The position numbers were made by a program, and so were the translations under genes. Below are positions 39,721-51,314 of a stretch of 64,000 nt of DNA, one piece after another. The DNA comes from Morinoia aosen (lineage: Eukaryota > Arthropoda > Malacostraca > Amphipoda > Talitridae): contig CM059564.1 in assembly GCA_030386875.1 (NCBI GenBank), positions 68,653,436 through 68,717,435 on the forward strand, given 5' to 3'. Below the pieces are notes generated by a model. That model did no database searches and was not told the origin of the DNA. It was given only the letters and a program-made list of their open reading frames with translations. Numbering within the stretch: the first letter of the stretch is position 1; every line of letters begins with the position of its first letter.

Positions 39721-39980
39721 ATCCCGGGTCCCGTCACCTCATTCCGGGTCCCGCCGCTCCGTCCCAGATCCCGTCACCTCATTTCGGGTCACGTCACCTC
39801 ATCCTAGATCCCTTTGCCTGATCCCGGGTCCCGTCACTTCATCCTAGGTCCCGTCACCTCATCTCGGGTTCCGTCACCTCATAACGGGTCCCGTCACCTC
39901 ATCCCGGGTCCCGTCACCTCATCCCGGGTCCCGCCGCTCCGTCCCAGGTCCCGTCGCCTCATCCTGGGTCCCACCATCTC
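39721..39980. repeat. 20-bp GC-rich minisatellite, 13 exact-length copies
   Basis: Thirteen head-to-tail units of exactly 20 bp, consensus ATCCCGGGTCCCGTCACCTC, with no length variation. A distinctive doublet (unit ending CCGCCGCTCC followed by one starting GTCCCAG) occurs at 39741-39780 and again at 39921-39960. This suggests a duplication of nine units (180 bp) within the array. The frames running through it are repeat artefacts. Confidence 0.93.
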
Positions 39981-40218
39981 ATGATGATTTGACTTGCCAC
40001 TGCACCTCCGGATCCAAGCACCTCCTCGTTGGTGTCCACCGCCTCACCCCATGGGCACCGCCACTCGGGGCAGTGCAGAAACATAGTCGTACAATTTGGC
40101 ATTCTTCTGCAACATCAATAAAAAAATATAAAAAAATATTCCTGAGAACATGTTAAGAGAATTTATCATTTCAGGTGAAATAAAACCTTGATGTTTGAAA
40201 AATAAAACCGATCCTCAC
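39981..40218. other. Short unique spacer
   Basis: GC-rich at first, then AT-rich. No feature recognised. Confidence 0.4.
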
Positions 40219-40326
40219 CCCAATCTAACTTTTTCGCCACCTGCATACATGTTTTTCGCCGTCTAAGTAATTAAATCGCTTGGGCGGCGAAAAAAATGCA
40301 TGCTCCAGCGAAAAAGTTAGACTGGG
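40219..40326. repeat. 108-bp near-perfect hairpin
   Basis: Arms of about 49 bp separated by a 9-base AT loop. The left arm begins CCCAATCTAACTTTTTCGCC and the reverse complement of the right arm begins CCCAGTCTAACTTTTTCGCT. Both continue through GCAT-CAT and TTTTTCGCCG words. The size fits either a tiny palindromic miniature element or a hairpin RNA precursor; the sequence alone does not decide. Confidence 0.75.
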
Positions 40327-42285
40327 ACAACAGGCAGTAGTGGTCCCGAGATCCAACAATTGCAGACATGCCCGCAAGTTATTTTTGCTTGTGGGTCACA
40401 GGAATGATGTGGAGAATGAATCTATAACAATAATAATAATAATAAAATAACAATAATTACAGCTGATGTAAATTTCTAAATACCTGAGTGTATCAGGAGT
40501 AACAGTGAAAAATTATGGGTTTTTTAATTTATACAGCTCAACCTCAACCCCAATCCATACCTACCATGAAAATTTATTTTCTTCCTTGTCTCACAAGAAT
40601 TGAGCAAATTGCAATAGTTCGTAACCTTAATCTTTATGAGCAGCAATTTGTATTAAATGAGTGAAAAACTCAACGTCACGTTCTGTGTCGATTTTCCTTA
40701 GTGTTATTAGTATTAATTTTTGCAATGAAATAATTGCAAGCATAATTCTGTACCATATACGTATTTTTTTCCTATTTTTCAACCCTAGCGAATTGGCGAA
40801 GTTCTTCACCTGGTAAAATTTTAAAAGACATACTAACAATTTTACTAAATAACAGCGTCTGTAAATATTACGGTTTGATGTCACAAACATTATCATCAAA
40901 CTGATAATATGCATGAAAATAATGGTCAGTTGATAAAATGCAAAACTGGTACCTATGCTAGATCTGACCGATGTAAAACATTCGAAATCCTAATTCGACA
41001 TGACTGAAGCAGAATTGCAAAAGAGCTTTACGTTCATTTGCTCATAACGCCAGAGGTACTATCGAAATGGACCATAAAACGGAAGGTTCCTACCATCTAA
41101 GCTGTAGTTCTACTAGATAATTCAGAGTAACATTAGTACTTTCATTGAGGGCAGGTTGAAGTTTACGTATGTATACCAACTACTTGAATTTTACTATTTT
41201 GCATAAAATTTTTGCACTTTGAAATTGGTCTTCAAATAATTGGGTCAAAATTAGAATTTACAACTATATGATCGTAAGGGCAGTAATTGAAATTAGAAAC
41301 TTGACACTAGGGCGATGCTAATCTTTGCTTCAGGATCATCCTGGCAGCGTCAATGTAATATTTGTTAATTAAGAGACTTGCATTATTTTCCGTCACGCTT
41401 AAACTAGTAAGACAGATCAATGACCATTGACCATATAGATCATTGATTCTAATTCTAAAGTGAATGTTAAATTTCTAATGACGTGATGCACGGAAAAATG
41501 ACGATACAAACTTATACAGTATAGTCCTAAAAAGTATATTTTTTCTCTATAAAGACAGGTTTAATCGATTAATATTATTATTCGTCATCACATATATTCT
41601 TTTTATTAGACACTTTTTTTGCAATTTCAGAGTTATACCTAAATTTCACATAATATTTTTCAAAACTATTAAATCCCCTTTTGTTCTTTACAAATTGTTT
41701 TAATTGTTTAATCTTAGCGAATAAGTGATGTTAATATTATTTAAATAACATAAAAGATATGAATTCAATAACCATGTAAGTGACAATAATTATAAATATC
41801 TTCACACAATTGATGAGATGAAATAATCATTACATTGAAAGAATAAAACAACGGCGCCTTTAACACTGGATTCTGCTTTGAATGAAAATATGTATTTGTA
41901 ATCGAACACTGCAACTGAATCTACACTTTGATTTGCTATCTTCTACCTTTGACTTCTCCTCCATTCATTTTTTGGCAAACCTCTGCTGATCTTATCATGC
42001 TCCTTATCACTATTTCCTATGAGAAGTTATCACTGAACTTATATCAATGAAATTGATGCCACTTAATTGCAAAGATTCAATTATTAAAACAAACTTTACC
42101 GAACAAAAATCTACCCAATCATTTTTTTTAATAATTTTTATTTCAAGCATACATGAACATAAAAAATTGTAAAAAGTTAGGCGTAAAGTGATTCTGTTTG
42201 ATGGACGTATTCTAGTGACGAATAAAATATCCAACAATTAAAATAGTTTCAACACATTAAAAGAGTATGCTTTTTTAGAGACATT
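40327..42285. other. AT-rich unique sequence
   Basis: A small (AAT)n tract lies near 40430-40446. The longest frame is 95 codons on the minus strand (40627-40914), Ile/Leu/Lys-rich and unrecognised. No other structure was seen. Confidence 0.45.
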
Positions 42286-43065
42286 CCGGGTGTCCCACAA
42301 AAATGTCCCCGACTTTTTATTTGATTATATCTCCGCTTTAAATTAATATATTTGAATTGTCTTTTTTTCACAATATAGCAAATTTTGTTTCCTTTTCGAA
42401 TAATTCAATTTTTGAAAATCGTTTAATAACCACTTTGCAGTGATCGATTTGCTGAAAAAGGTAGAAAAACTATTTCTTCAAAGGAAAAGTTTTAAAAACA
42501 ACACTGGTGTTCTTCTTCATTTCTCAATACCTACTGTTAAAATAATTTCACAATGTTGTCTCTTACATACCACCAAGTATTCAAACCCTCTGAGAGGTTT
42601 CAAGTTTCAAGTGTTTTCAATAAAAGTGTTTCAAGAACGTAAAGAAAACGGTGAAATAATCTGCAAAACTCTTCGTTTAATGGAGGCTAGAAGTAATACT
42701 TGCCTTGAGAGAAATGGAGGGTTTGTCGAAGGATACTAAATTACTCTATATATATAAAATTTATTTAAGGTAATGATTTGTTACTCTTTTAAATTTTTAT
42801 GTGTTCGTTTTTTTTTAAAATACAAAATAAGGAAGAATATCAACCTTGTTTTAAAAACTTTTCCTTTGAAAAATTAGCTTTTCTACCCCTTTCAGTAAAT
42901 TGATCATTGTAAAGTGGTTATTGAATCGATTTTCAAAAAATTAAATTATTCGAAGAGGAAACCAAATTTACTACATCATGAAGAAAAAGACAATTCAAGT
43001 GTGTTAATTTAAAGCCGCAGGGTAAAATCAATTAAAAGTCAGGGACATTTTTGTGGGACACCCGG
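42286..43065. mobile_element. 780-bp long-TIR element, copy 2
   Basis: Ends CCGGGTGTCCCACAAAAATG on the left and the exact reverse complement on the right, with inverted repeats of about 210 bp. It aligns along its whole length and in the same orientation with the copy at 31759-32503; for instance both share TTTTAAAAACAACACTGGTG and GAGAAATGGAGGGT. The right flank is TA (43066-43067); the left flank is TT, a probable mutation. The terminal bases are better preserved here than in copy 1. The 99-codon frame at 42440-42739 is not phase-conserved with copy 1. Confidence 0.87.
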
Positions 43066-43067
43066 TA

Positions 43068-43219
43068 CACGGGTGCAGTAAAGATAGATTTTCTTGTCTG
43101 TAGTAGTCGAATAAGCTCACATTGATAGCATTATTGAAAAATTAAATTCAATGTTCATATACACGATTCAACCAAATTGCACTCGTTTACAGGTGCAGAG
43201 CAGTTAACATTCCCATATT
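43068..43219. other. Spacer between two transposons
   Basis: About 150 bp of AT-rich sequence separating the long-TIR element from the mariner element. No feature was seen in it. Confidence 0.5.
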
Positions 43220-43985
43220 CAGGGTGGCGCATAAGTAACGCTCCCTTTTAAAAAATTAATAATAAATAAACTATGAAAGGTATAACGATGGGGATAATTG
43301 AAAACGATGGAGGAACTCTTAGAGTTTATTTACAAGTCGTATATATTGTCTACAGATACCCAGTGTATATTGCGGTAATAAATCTTTAAAATTTACCTTC
43401 AAAATGGTGCGCTACACGAAAGAACAACGAGCAAAAATTGTTGAACTCTACTTTTCATGTTATTTTTCAATTATTGCAGTGCAGAGAAGTTATAGGAACA
43501 TTTTTAATGATAGAAGAAGTCTAAATTTTTAATGGAGCTACAGCTCATACTGCAAGGGAAACTATGGACATGCTATAAGGATGAATTTTCTACAACGAGT
43601 TATTTCGCGTTTTGGTGACGTACCGTGGCCACCAAGATCTCCAGATCTGAGCCCACTTGACTTTTTTCTATGGGGATATTTAGAAGGAAAAGTTTACATG
43701 GACAAGCCTATAATACTCTACAGGAATTAAAACTGAAAATTATTCAAGAAATCAGCAGGATAACTCCAGAGATGTTAAGTGCAGTAATGAACAGCTTCAT
43801 TAAAATAGTACGTTTATGTTTGACCAACAATGGTAATCACTTAAAGGAAATTATTTTCCATACTTAGTTTTAAAATAAACTTTAAGAGTTCCTCTATTTT
43901 TTAAATTAGCCTCATCGTTATGCCTTCATAGTTTATTTATTATTAATTTTTTTTTAAAAGGGTGCGTTACTTATGCGCCACCCTG
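43220..43985 (+). mobile_element. Internally deleted mariner-type transposon
   Basis: TIRs of about 110 bp: the left end is CAGGGTGGCGCATAAGTAAC, and the right end reverse complemented begins with the same 20 bases. Both continue through ATTAATAATAAATAAACTATG and a GAGGAACTCTTA block. The right flank is TA (43986-43987) and the left flank TT. Inside is a transposase relic whose start and end are kept but whose middle is missing. Subterminal symmetry this extensive is more than most mariners show. The family assignment rests on the WPPRSPDLSPLDFFLWG motif in the relic. Confidence 0.92.
43404..43867 (+). pseudogene. Mariner-family transposase, internally deleted and broken
   Basis: This is the remains of a Tc1/mariner-superfamily transposase, the DDE enzyme that cuts and pastes its own element in the nucleus. 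The reading starts MVRYTKEQRAKIVELYF, an intact helix-turn-helix start, and runs about 40 codons to a stop. A large central part is then absent, including the region expected to carry the first catalytic Asp. Homology resumes at 43531 with NGATAHTARETMDML, where families of this type normally have Asp before GATAHT; here the codon is AAT (Asn). The third catalytic region, PWPPRSPDLSPLDFFLWGY, is preserved. A frameshift near 43710 separates it from the intact C-terminal part, which ends in NHLKEIIFHT and a stop. At least three independent lesions make it non-functional. I am confident of the family and of its death; the subfamily is not determined. Confidence 0.9.
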
Positions 43986-43987
43986 TA

Positions 43988-46900
43988 TAATATTACGCGG
44001 CGTCCTGGTGATTTAGTTGGTCTCTCCGTCCTTTCCTAGTTACACTTTGGAAAATGGATACCTCAACACCCTATAACTTTTTTTTTTGAGTTTTGAAGGG
44101 TAATTTATTCACATAGATTGAAATTCCTCTGGATGTTATTCTAATTCAAAACTGGAAGAATCGGAGGAAGAAATGGCAATCATTTAAACAGCTCATATTC
44201 AAAGTTTTCTTCATTAAAAAAAACGCTGTTATTAAAACTTTTCTAAAAAAATCCGAATAGAACAGCAAGGACTGTTTTACATGTATTTCATAGTTGGTCC
44301 AAATATTTTACTGACAAGCTACGAAGGACGCATGAAGCTCATCGTAATTGTTCCCACATTTGAATTTAGATTTTTCTAGCGCAACTCATACTTCCATTTC
44401 AAGGAGTGACTTGAAGCCCCCTCTGAAGTCGTAATAAAATAGGTCACAAAGAGAGTTAACACCCACAACCAGCAGTCACTAAGCTGAAGTCAAGAAAATA
44501 CTAGTTTCGATGTTTACGCATCTTGAATGAGGCATTACTCACAAAATTGATCTTTGAGCGATGGTTTGTACGCAATTATGAAAAAAAAAACGAATCTTCG
44601 CACGATTCCTAGGCAGTTTATATCTGTGTTAACTTACTACGTACGAGGCTTGTACATTTCTAGCAAAGCTGCTGGTAAATGACATCAAACAATCATACTA
44701 CTTTAATTTTCTGAGGAAATAAAGGGGAACCGGAAAAATTCTCATTTCCAAGAAACGTCAGATTTCATGTCACTTCCGCCGCTGCTGACAGCCACACTAC
44801 GCCGCGGAATTCCCATCGTTCTCGCAACTTCTTCGCTGCATTGAATTTCATTCCCATTCCAACGCACTCATTCCCACAGCTGCAAGGTGGCAACACTGTA
44901 GGCATCGTCGTAGGTGTGGTGGCAACCACGAGCCAGTAGTCAAGCCCGTAGATACCGTGGCAACCCCGTCGCTGCCGTGGCAACTCGGGAGTTGCATGAA
45001 AAAAAATTAGAAAATGACTTTCATTTTAACAAGAGCCTTGAGATCCGAATTACATTCAGTTCCTGTTTGAATAAATGAATTTGTAAAAAATTAAAAATAT
45101 CATTTCTCTAGCCTTTGAATCAAATTCTATTCATTTCAAGTGCTCAAATATTCATTCGTGACTAAATTTCTCTGGACTAAAATTTTCCTTGTAGGTATTC
45201 TCTGGCGAACACATCCGAGCTGGCCCATGCACAAACAACTAACAAGTTACGTCAATAAAACTTGTTTCTCTATAGAAGCAATATAAGTCATTAATTGATA
45301 GTAATACAACACTGGGCGGAAGTGCACACAAAAGCAGATTCTAGTACGGTTGAGCAATACATATCTCAAACAATGAATTATGGCTTTAAGAATCGAGCAC
45401 TGCAGCCGCAATACTTGAGACGGATCTGCTTCTCCTCTGGAGTTGCCAGCCAGCGCAAGACGAGGCAGCCATGATGGCCTGTTCTGTTCATCTATTTTTT
45501 TAATGGCAAGATTTTGCTACGATTGGTCAGTTCGGTGACCACACTGGCCGTGCCTAACGTGAATAAAAAGCCCCCGGCTCTTCGGTGGGACAGGGTGTGG
45601 CGGAAATGAAGCTGGTTCGAATGGCAGACTTCTTTCGAATTAAAAATTCTTAAATAACGATTGTGAGCATGCATGAGTTGCACCATGGCTAATTTTTACT
45701 TGCTTAGAATTTATTAAATAAAAAAGTAATTTAAGCGTATTATAGAGACAGTTTAATATTTTTTAGTATTGCCTCCCTGTTACTCGATATATGAGATTCG
45801 ATTACGAGAGATTGATTTTACTCATGTCTATCAAGCTGAGCGCCTAGGTGAAAATTCCTCGATTATTGTGAGAATAGAAAACTTAATATTACTTACCGTA
45901 ACAAGATATTGTGACGTAAATTTAAGTCGTTCGAGCGATACAGGGCAAGTCATAAACGGTAGGATATTTCTCCTATGTCACGAGGAATATAATGGCTGTG
46001 TCATTACCAGACAACAATGCGGGACTACAACATTGTACAGCACCAGACTTTGATGCTGTGTAGCGCAATGGAATGCAGCTGTTGAGAATGGCTCAGATAT
46101 AATTCGGATACCAAAAAAACGATTAAAAAATTTCAAACTGGGAAAAATATGAATCCTAACACCGGAACGATCCATCCAATCTTTGTTCTTCAGGCTTGTA
46201 TCTCCGTACGTGAAATTTGAGAGGGTGTGTAGATCTGGAGCACTCAGGTTACTTCTGTAGAATTCGCTTCTGAATTTATTTTCTACATTGCAATATTTTT
46301 TATAAGTGCTGTTTTTGCTTACATAGAAATGTTTGCATTTTTCCTAAAGATGCTCATTGCTTTCATTGCAACGCATAATTACTGTGTTTAGACCTATTTT
46401 TAAATGCTTGCGTTATTGCAAAACCCGTTTAATGTAAACATCCTTCAAATTAGGATTTTTCTTAACCGCTTCAAAATTACTGTTGGATTCATTCCAGAAG
46501 TAATTTCATGATCATTTTGGTACCAAGCGTCGAGTGTACATCGACGTGAATATTTTCCAGTCTCTTTATTCGTTGTGTAAGCAAACAGGCTGATCCTAGC
46601 ATTTTCATGTAAGATGATTACTTTTTCATAATGTTCATCAAATGGAGAAATTGCACTTACACTAATTTCAATATATACATATACCAGACTTCGACAGAAT
46701 TCTATTTTCGTTTAAAGACAGTTTTTACAAATTAATTCAGAGCAGTATTGCTCTAAATTTACGTGATGATATCGCCATCATTTTGAGAGACCGCGAACGC
46801 ATGCTTTCATTAGTACAGGCTATCGTTCTTATGGATATTACGACTGCATGGTGAGCTGACTGCGATCGAAGAAAAAAGAATAAAAGCCCTGAACGCTAAT

Positions 46901-47144
46901 GAACGTATAAGACGTTGATTTGGGAATGAAAAATATTGAAGTTTAAAACTTACTGATGAAACGTTATTAAAGGTAATATGCAACTTCTATTAAGAAAATA
47001 GCGAATAAAATTCTTGTTCAATTTAGTTCTTGATTCCCAGTTAAAACTGATAAAATGAGTACTCAGTTTTCATCAGAAAAGGATAGGATCATTCAGAAAA
47101 AGATATCACATCGAGCAACCGAGAACAATAATTTTACGAAGGCA
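43988..47144. other. AT-rich sequence after the mariner element
   Basis: No gene recognised. A 94-codon plus-strand frame at 45769-46053 and a 72-codon minus-strand frame at 44765-44983 are unrecognised. The latter lies in a patch with four GTGGCAAC/GTGGCAAC-like words (44887-44985). A CAACACCCTATA word at 44063-44074 resembles a TIR end, but no partner was found. Confidence 0.45.
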
Positions 47145-47322
47145 ATGAACGCACCAGGAAATTCACGAAGCCTCGCGGAGGCTTTAAAAGTTCAACCGAT
47201 GAGGTCTTCTTCGGAATGAATCTAGTGTGTATCGGTGTTTTGTTCAATCACCAAACGCTTCAAATGTCCCCAGAAGTAGAAATCTAGAGACGTGATATCA
47301 GAAGACCTTGGTGGCCATGTGA
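47145..47322 (-). pseudogene. Mariner-type transposase fragment
   Basis: Reading the minus strand from about 47322 downward gives TWPPRSSDITSLDFYFWGHL, the conserved C-terminal catalytic block of mariner-type transposases (usually WPPRSPDLTPLDF-LWG). It is followed in the same frame by SEEDLIG, TFKASARLREFPGA and a few residues that resemble the region after the last catalytic Asp. Two in-frame stops interrupt it, and I could not find TIRs or an upstream DNA-binding domain. It is clearly a different, older relic than the element at 43220-43985: different sequence, opposite strand, no ends. Function is certainly lost. Confidence 0.85.
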
Positions 47323-50300
47323 AAATTTCAAGTCTTACAGCTCTTTAGCGAGGCATTTTCGAGTGTTGAGTAAAAAGTGTTCGTTACAACGGTCCTAATC
47401 TTATTTTAAAGTTTGTTCAACAAAGCGCCCGTCACTCTGCATACTAAAAGTGTGCAAACATTTGAGAGCTTTTTTGTAAGTCAATGAAATGAAAATTATC
47501 TACGCCTTCTACCGATTTTATTCTTAAATCAATTCACTTGTAAGACTTTGTATCGGTTTAAGACTTCTTTAATTCTCAGTTTTTGCTACCCTATGCGCTT
47601 AGCAATATTTTGGCTTAATCGATTTTAATACATTGTCAGTGCCTTATTTTCGTTGAAATGTAAAACATTAAGAAGCAATAGGAAAGTAAGAGCGATGTGC
47701 AAAAATTTGCTACTAATTTTATTGAATGCTGCTTTTAAAATCAACAGTCAATAAAATGATAGTTCTTTTATCAACATGAGGGCCATATCTAACTAACGTT
47801 GCTACTGGAACGACTAGTTTGTTTTTATTAGAACCCTAGACTGTTTTACAGTAATTTGAACAAATTAACTTTGTGTGCTTTATAGAAAAAGATTTGTAGT
47901 AATAATTGAAAATTGTTTTTAAGGCCGATAAACTGTTGATTCGAGCTCTTCATTCATCATTTCACAATTGCTTTAATATCAGTACATCGTAGAAATTTAT
48001 TTTGAAAAAAGGTGGATATTCAATTATTCAGCTGTTCTTTGCAGTGTCGTCCTAGTATGATTGTCTGCGATGTGATTCATATCTAATTTTTATAATTTAT
48101 TGAATGACGGCGTATATTGAATAAGAACATGATGAATTTTGGAGTAGGCAGCAGAACAATCTATCACACATCACTATCTTTTGAAATGAGGCCTAACATT
48201 CACTCTTAGAACGCTCGAACTCATAATAAACGTCACCATGCAGTTAGGCACGGTTAAGAATAACAATGCACATTTATTGGAACCAGCAGACTAAAACCAA
48301 TGTTCTCTCACTCTGTACGTTGCCTTCCTCTTCAATTGAAACATTAGCAGCTGCCGAGGGTCCCCTCTTGGATAGGGCGTTCCTCAAGGATCTGTCTTGA
48401 GACCGCACTGGACAACAATGTTCGCTAATGAAGAGCGTCTCTTGACGCTGATAAATTTCACTGAAGACGAGAAACATTTGTGCTCGGGTTAGCGTTGAGA
48501 GGCTTGCGTGCTAACTAAGTTATTTATGCTTCCCTTTGGTCGACCTGAGACAATAAAGGCGTGCTCGAGTCTTAGACTTGCGGTCAGTAACACCACGACA
48601 GCAGCCAACCTTCTCTTTCGTTCTCTGCCTCTGACTTCAGCATCAAGGGCCATCTGAGCAACGCATGTCAGAATATTACATTTAAGACGCCTGAAACTTA
48701 GAACCTAGTATTCTCTGCCATATCTCTGGTCAGGAAAATTTACTGTACCTTAAGAAATTCAAATGTAACTGGCGCCCATGCTCTCCGTAAAATTTTTGCT
48801 TGCCGTCTTACATGCCTGCGAACTCATTCATCAATATCTCGGCTAGCTGCTGGTGCTGCTCATGCTGTGTTCGATAATAGTTCAACGTTTGTGCGCGCAT
48901 TTGGGTCGTACATAATGCGAACTTGTGTTCTGGTAAACGCTTGTTCCTATGTGAAAACTAACATTCCGAGTAAATATTTGTAAACACAGGTTAAATTGTC
49001 TAAAATACGTTCTGTCGAAGTTAAAAAATTTTGAAATTAGATTGGTTTCAGAACTAACTACAATGTATTATTAAATTAAATTATATTCTAAATTAATGAG
49101 TTTATAATCACAATTTTGGTTTAAACGTTTTAGACATCATTGATGCCCGAGCGAACTTCTAGAAAATTTTTGTGCGAAATTTCGACTAGAAAACCATGTG
49201 ACATCCAAGATACTGCCTTGAGATTGATTATTTTAAGCGGTATAACGAAGGTCAAATATTCAAACTAAATTGAATCTAGAGGAGAAAGCGGCTGCTCCCT
49301 CTTCGTCACCAGTCCCTTTTATTTTTTAAAATGTGGGACTCAGTCCAAAAATATCTCCAGTTCTTGGCGTATGATCATTCTATTTAACTTATTCAATACA
49401 GTGTTTAAACAAGTTCACACAAAGCTTACAACGCTATAAAAACAATGTCAAGATAATTTACTTTAAGGCAACAAATCTATGAGCACACAAACTACAGTAG
49501 GTTACTTTTGGCCTCAAAGGCTAACAAAGCGTCTTTAACTAGTTTACCGTAAAGCAATTAGGTTGGATCGTTAAGTACGCGAGCATTTAAAGAGAATGAC
49601 CTCCACAGTTATTCACCGCACTCTGCAAATTATGCTGGCATGTTTTACATGCCTCGCTTATTTAGAACTCGTTGACTTGTGAACCCTTTAATGACCGTCT
49701 ATATTAGAGGAGAACACACTGAAGCTCGAAAGCAAGAATAGTTATGTAGGCAAATGAGTATCAACAGAGTCTCCAGAAGAGCGACTGCACGACCATCGGA
49801 GCGGTGGGCCTCAAAGCGGCAGGGCCTTTGAAGAATCGCGGACGACCCGTGGCTGACGTGGCCACCAAAACTCGTCCAAACAAGCGCTTCTTGCGCCGAG
49901 CGCTGCGGCGTCAAAACTGGCATTGATCACGGCACTCCCAGCACCAGCTGTTTGACAAACAAAAAGTGCATGTTTATTGAAAAGATCTCGCTTTTATATT
50001 GATGCTTTGACAAAAACTAAACTCAGGCTTCGACATAACTTCTCTGAATACTGGTAAATGATGTACTTTGATCTGCGGCTGTGGGATCTCTTGTGATTAA
50101 CGTGCCTGCATATTTGATTAACGTTTTTATGCTGTTCGCTATGTGCGACCGGGAAGCGTCGGCTGTCAATAGAATGATAACACAAGCAACTGCGATGTCA
50201 TGCTACATTGTAAGCACGAAAAGAAATCTTTAAGCTTAAAATGAATGACTTAAGATTTCTGTTTCTTAATTCAAAGAAGTAGCAATAACTTCACAAAATT

Positions 50301-50643
50301 CAACAAAAAAATTCTAGTACGATTTCCATTGATCTTTAAAAAGTAAAAAGTAAGTTTTAATTTAAAACACGATTACTTATGTTGGTCTTATGGCAGGATC
50401 CAAGGTCTTTATTTGCTCAATTATAGAGCGACACCCCGTAGTCGCACGTGGTCGTAAGACGAGAAGCGGAGGGTAAACTTCTGGCGCCGACGGCTTTTAA
50501 TGCTGCCGACCCTGCCAGCGGGGCGCTTTGCATCCGCTGCTGCGGAAGTGCCAGGGTGTGTCCGTAATGAGGGAACGGTAAAGAGTGCAGGCTGGATAAC
50601 TCCGAGACGCTTGAACAAGTGATATTTTATCGTCTTTACTACT
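47323..50643. other. AT-rich sequence, no recognised gene
   Basis: Some further decayed transposase sequence may lie just upstream of the minus-strand fragment (up to about 47430), but no motif is clear. A GC-richer patch with an unrecognised minus-strand frame of 74 codons lies at 49699-49923, and another of 80 codons at 50421-50663. No arrays. Confidence 0.45.
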
Positions 50644-50910
50644 ATGGGGCCAATGATGTACACAAAGGGGAATGAATTTAGGGTATTATTTTCAAAGATA
50701 AAAACTATATATGAAGAGAATGGTGAGCCATTTGTTGCAATATCCGTAAATTTGCAAACAAATTTGCGTTGTTTTTACAGAAGATACGAAAATTTTATAA
50801 AGACAAAGGTTTTCACTTCGCAGGAAATTGAGAAGTTCACATTGAAACTGGAATGTTCAATGAATATAAAGAATGACTTCCTTCTATGCATGGCATGCCA
50901 GGCACTATAA
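50644..50910 (+). other. Unrecognised 88-codon open frame
   Basis: Starts at an ATG and ends in a stop; the peptide has varied, charged, protein-like composition (for example FRVLFSKIKTIYEENGEPFV and RRYENFIKTKVFTSQEIEKF) rather than repeat-like composition. I recognise no domain. It converges on an unrecognised minus-strand frame that begins within six bases of its end. A frame of this length can occur by chance in a window of this size, so it may be an exon fragment, a transposon relic or nothing. Confidence 0.2.
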
Positions 50911-51314
50911 ACTTCGAACAGTCATGATTGTATGATGTCTTCTTTGTCTTGTTTTTCTGATGAACCATGTTCTTAATTCGGGCTCCAATAAGTTGCAGAT
51001 AGCTTCACCATTAAAATGATGACTAGGAATCAAAAATTCTACCCAGTGATACTCCCTGTATTTTTTTATCAAGTCAACTTCACCAAAGCGAAGGCCGGTA
51101 GACTGTTTCAGAGCAATCAATATTCCGCTGATCTCAATAATTTTTTTTTTCTGAACTGAATACCGAGGAACATTGAGCGCAGTGTGATTATTGATTGGAC
51201 GACTCGATAACTTGGATGCTCAACAATCGGAGATAATTTCTCAGGGCACCGCAATTTTTCGTTAAGGTCAAATGAAATCATTATTTTGCATTTCCCTAAT
51301 TTTACGTCATCCAT
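50905..51314 (-). pseudogene. Unrecognised frameshifted open stretch
   Basis: Two minus-strand frames (51314 to 51117, then 51120 to 50905) have protein-like composition and join across a run of 10 A (plus-strand T run at 51141-51150). The first reads KIMISFDLNEKLRCPEKLSP near its start; the second contains STGLRFGEVDLIKKYREYHW. A one-base change in the homopolymer would put the two in one frame of about 135 codons. It could be a decayed gene or transposon fragment, or an assembly indel. The TGLR-GE word recalls the first box of tyrosine recombinases, but the rest does not support that, so I assign no function. Confidence 0.25.

Noticed and set aside
44063..44074. Right end of another mariner-type element (CAACACCCTATA)
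   Set aside because: No matching inverted left end was found within a plausible distance.
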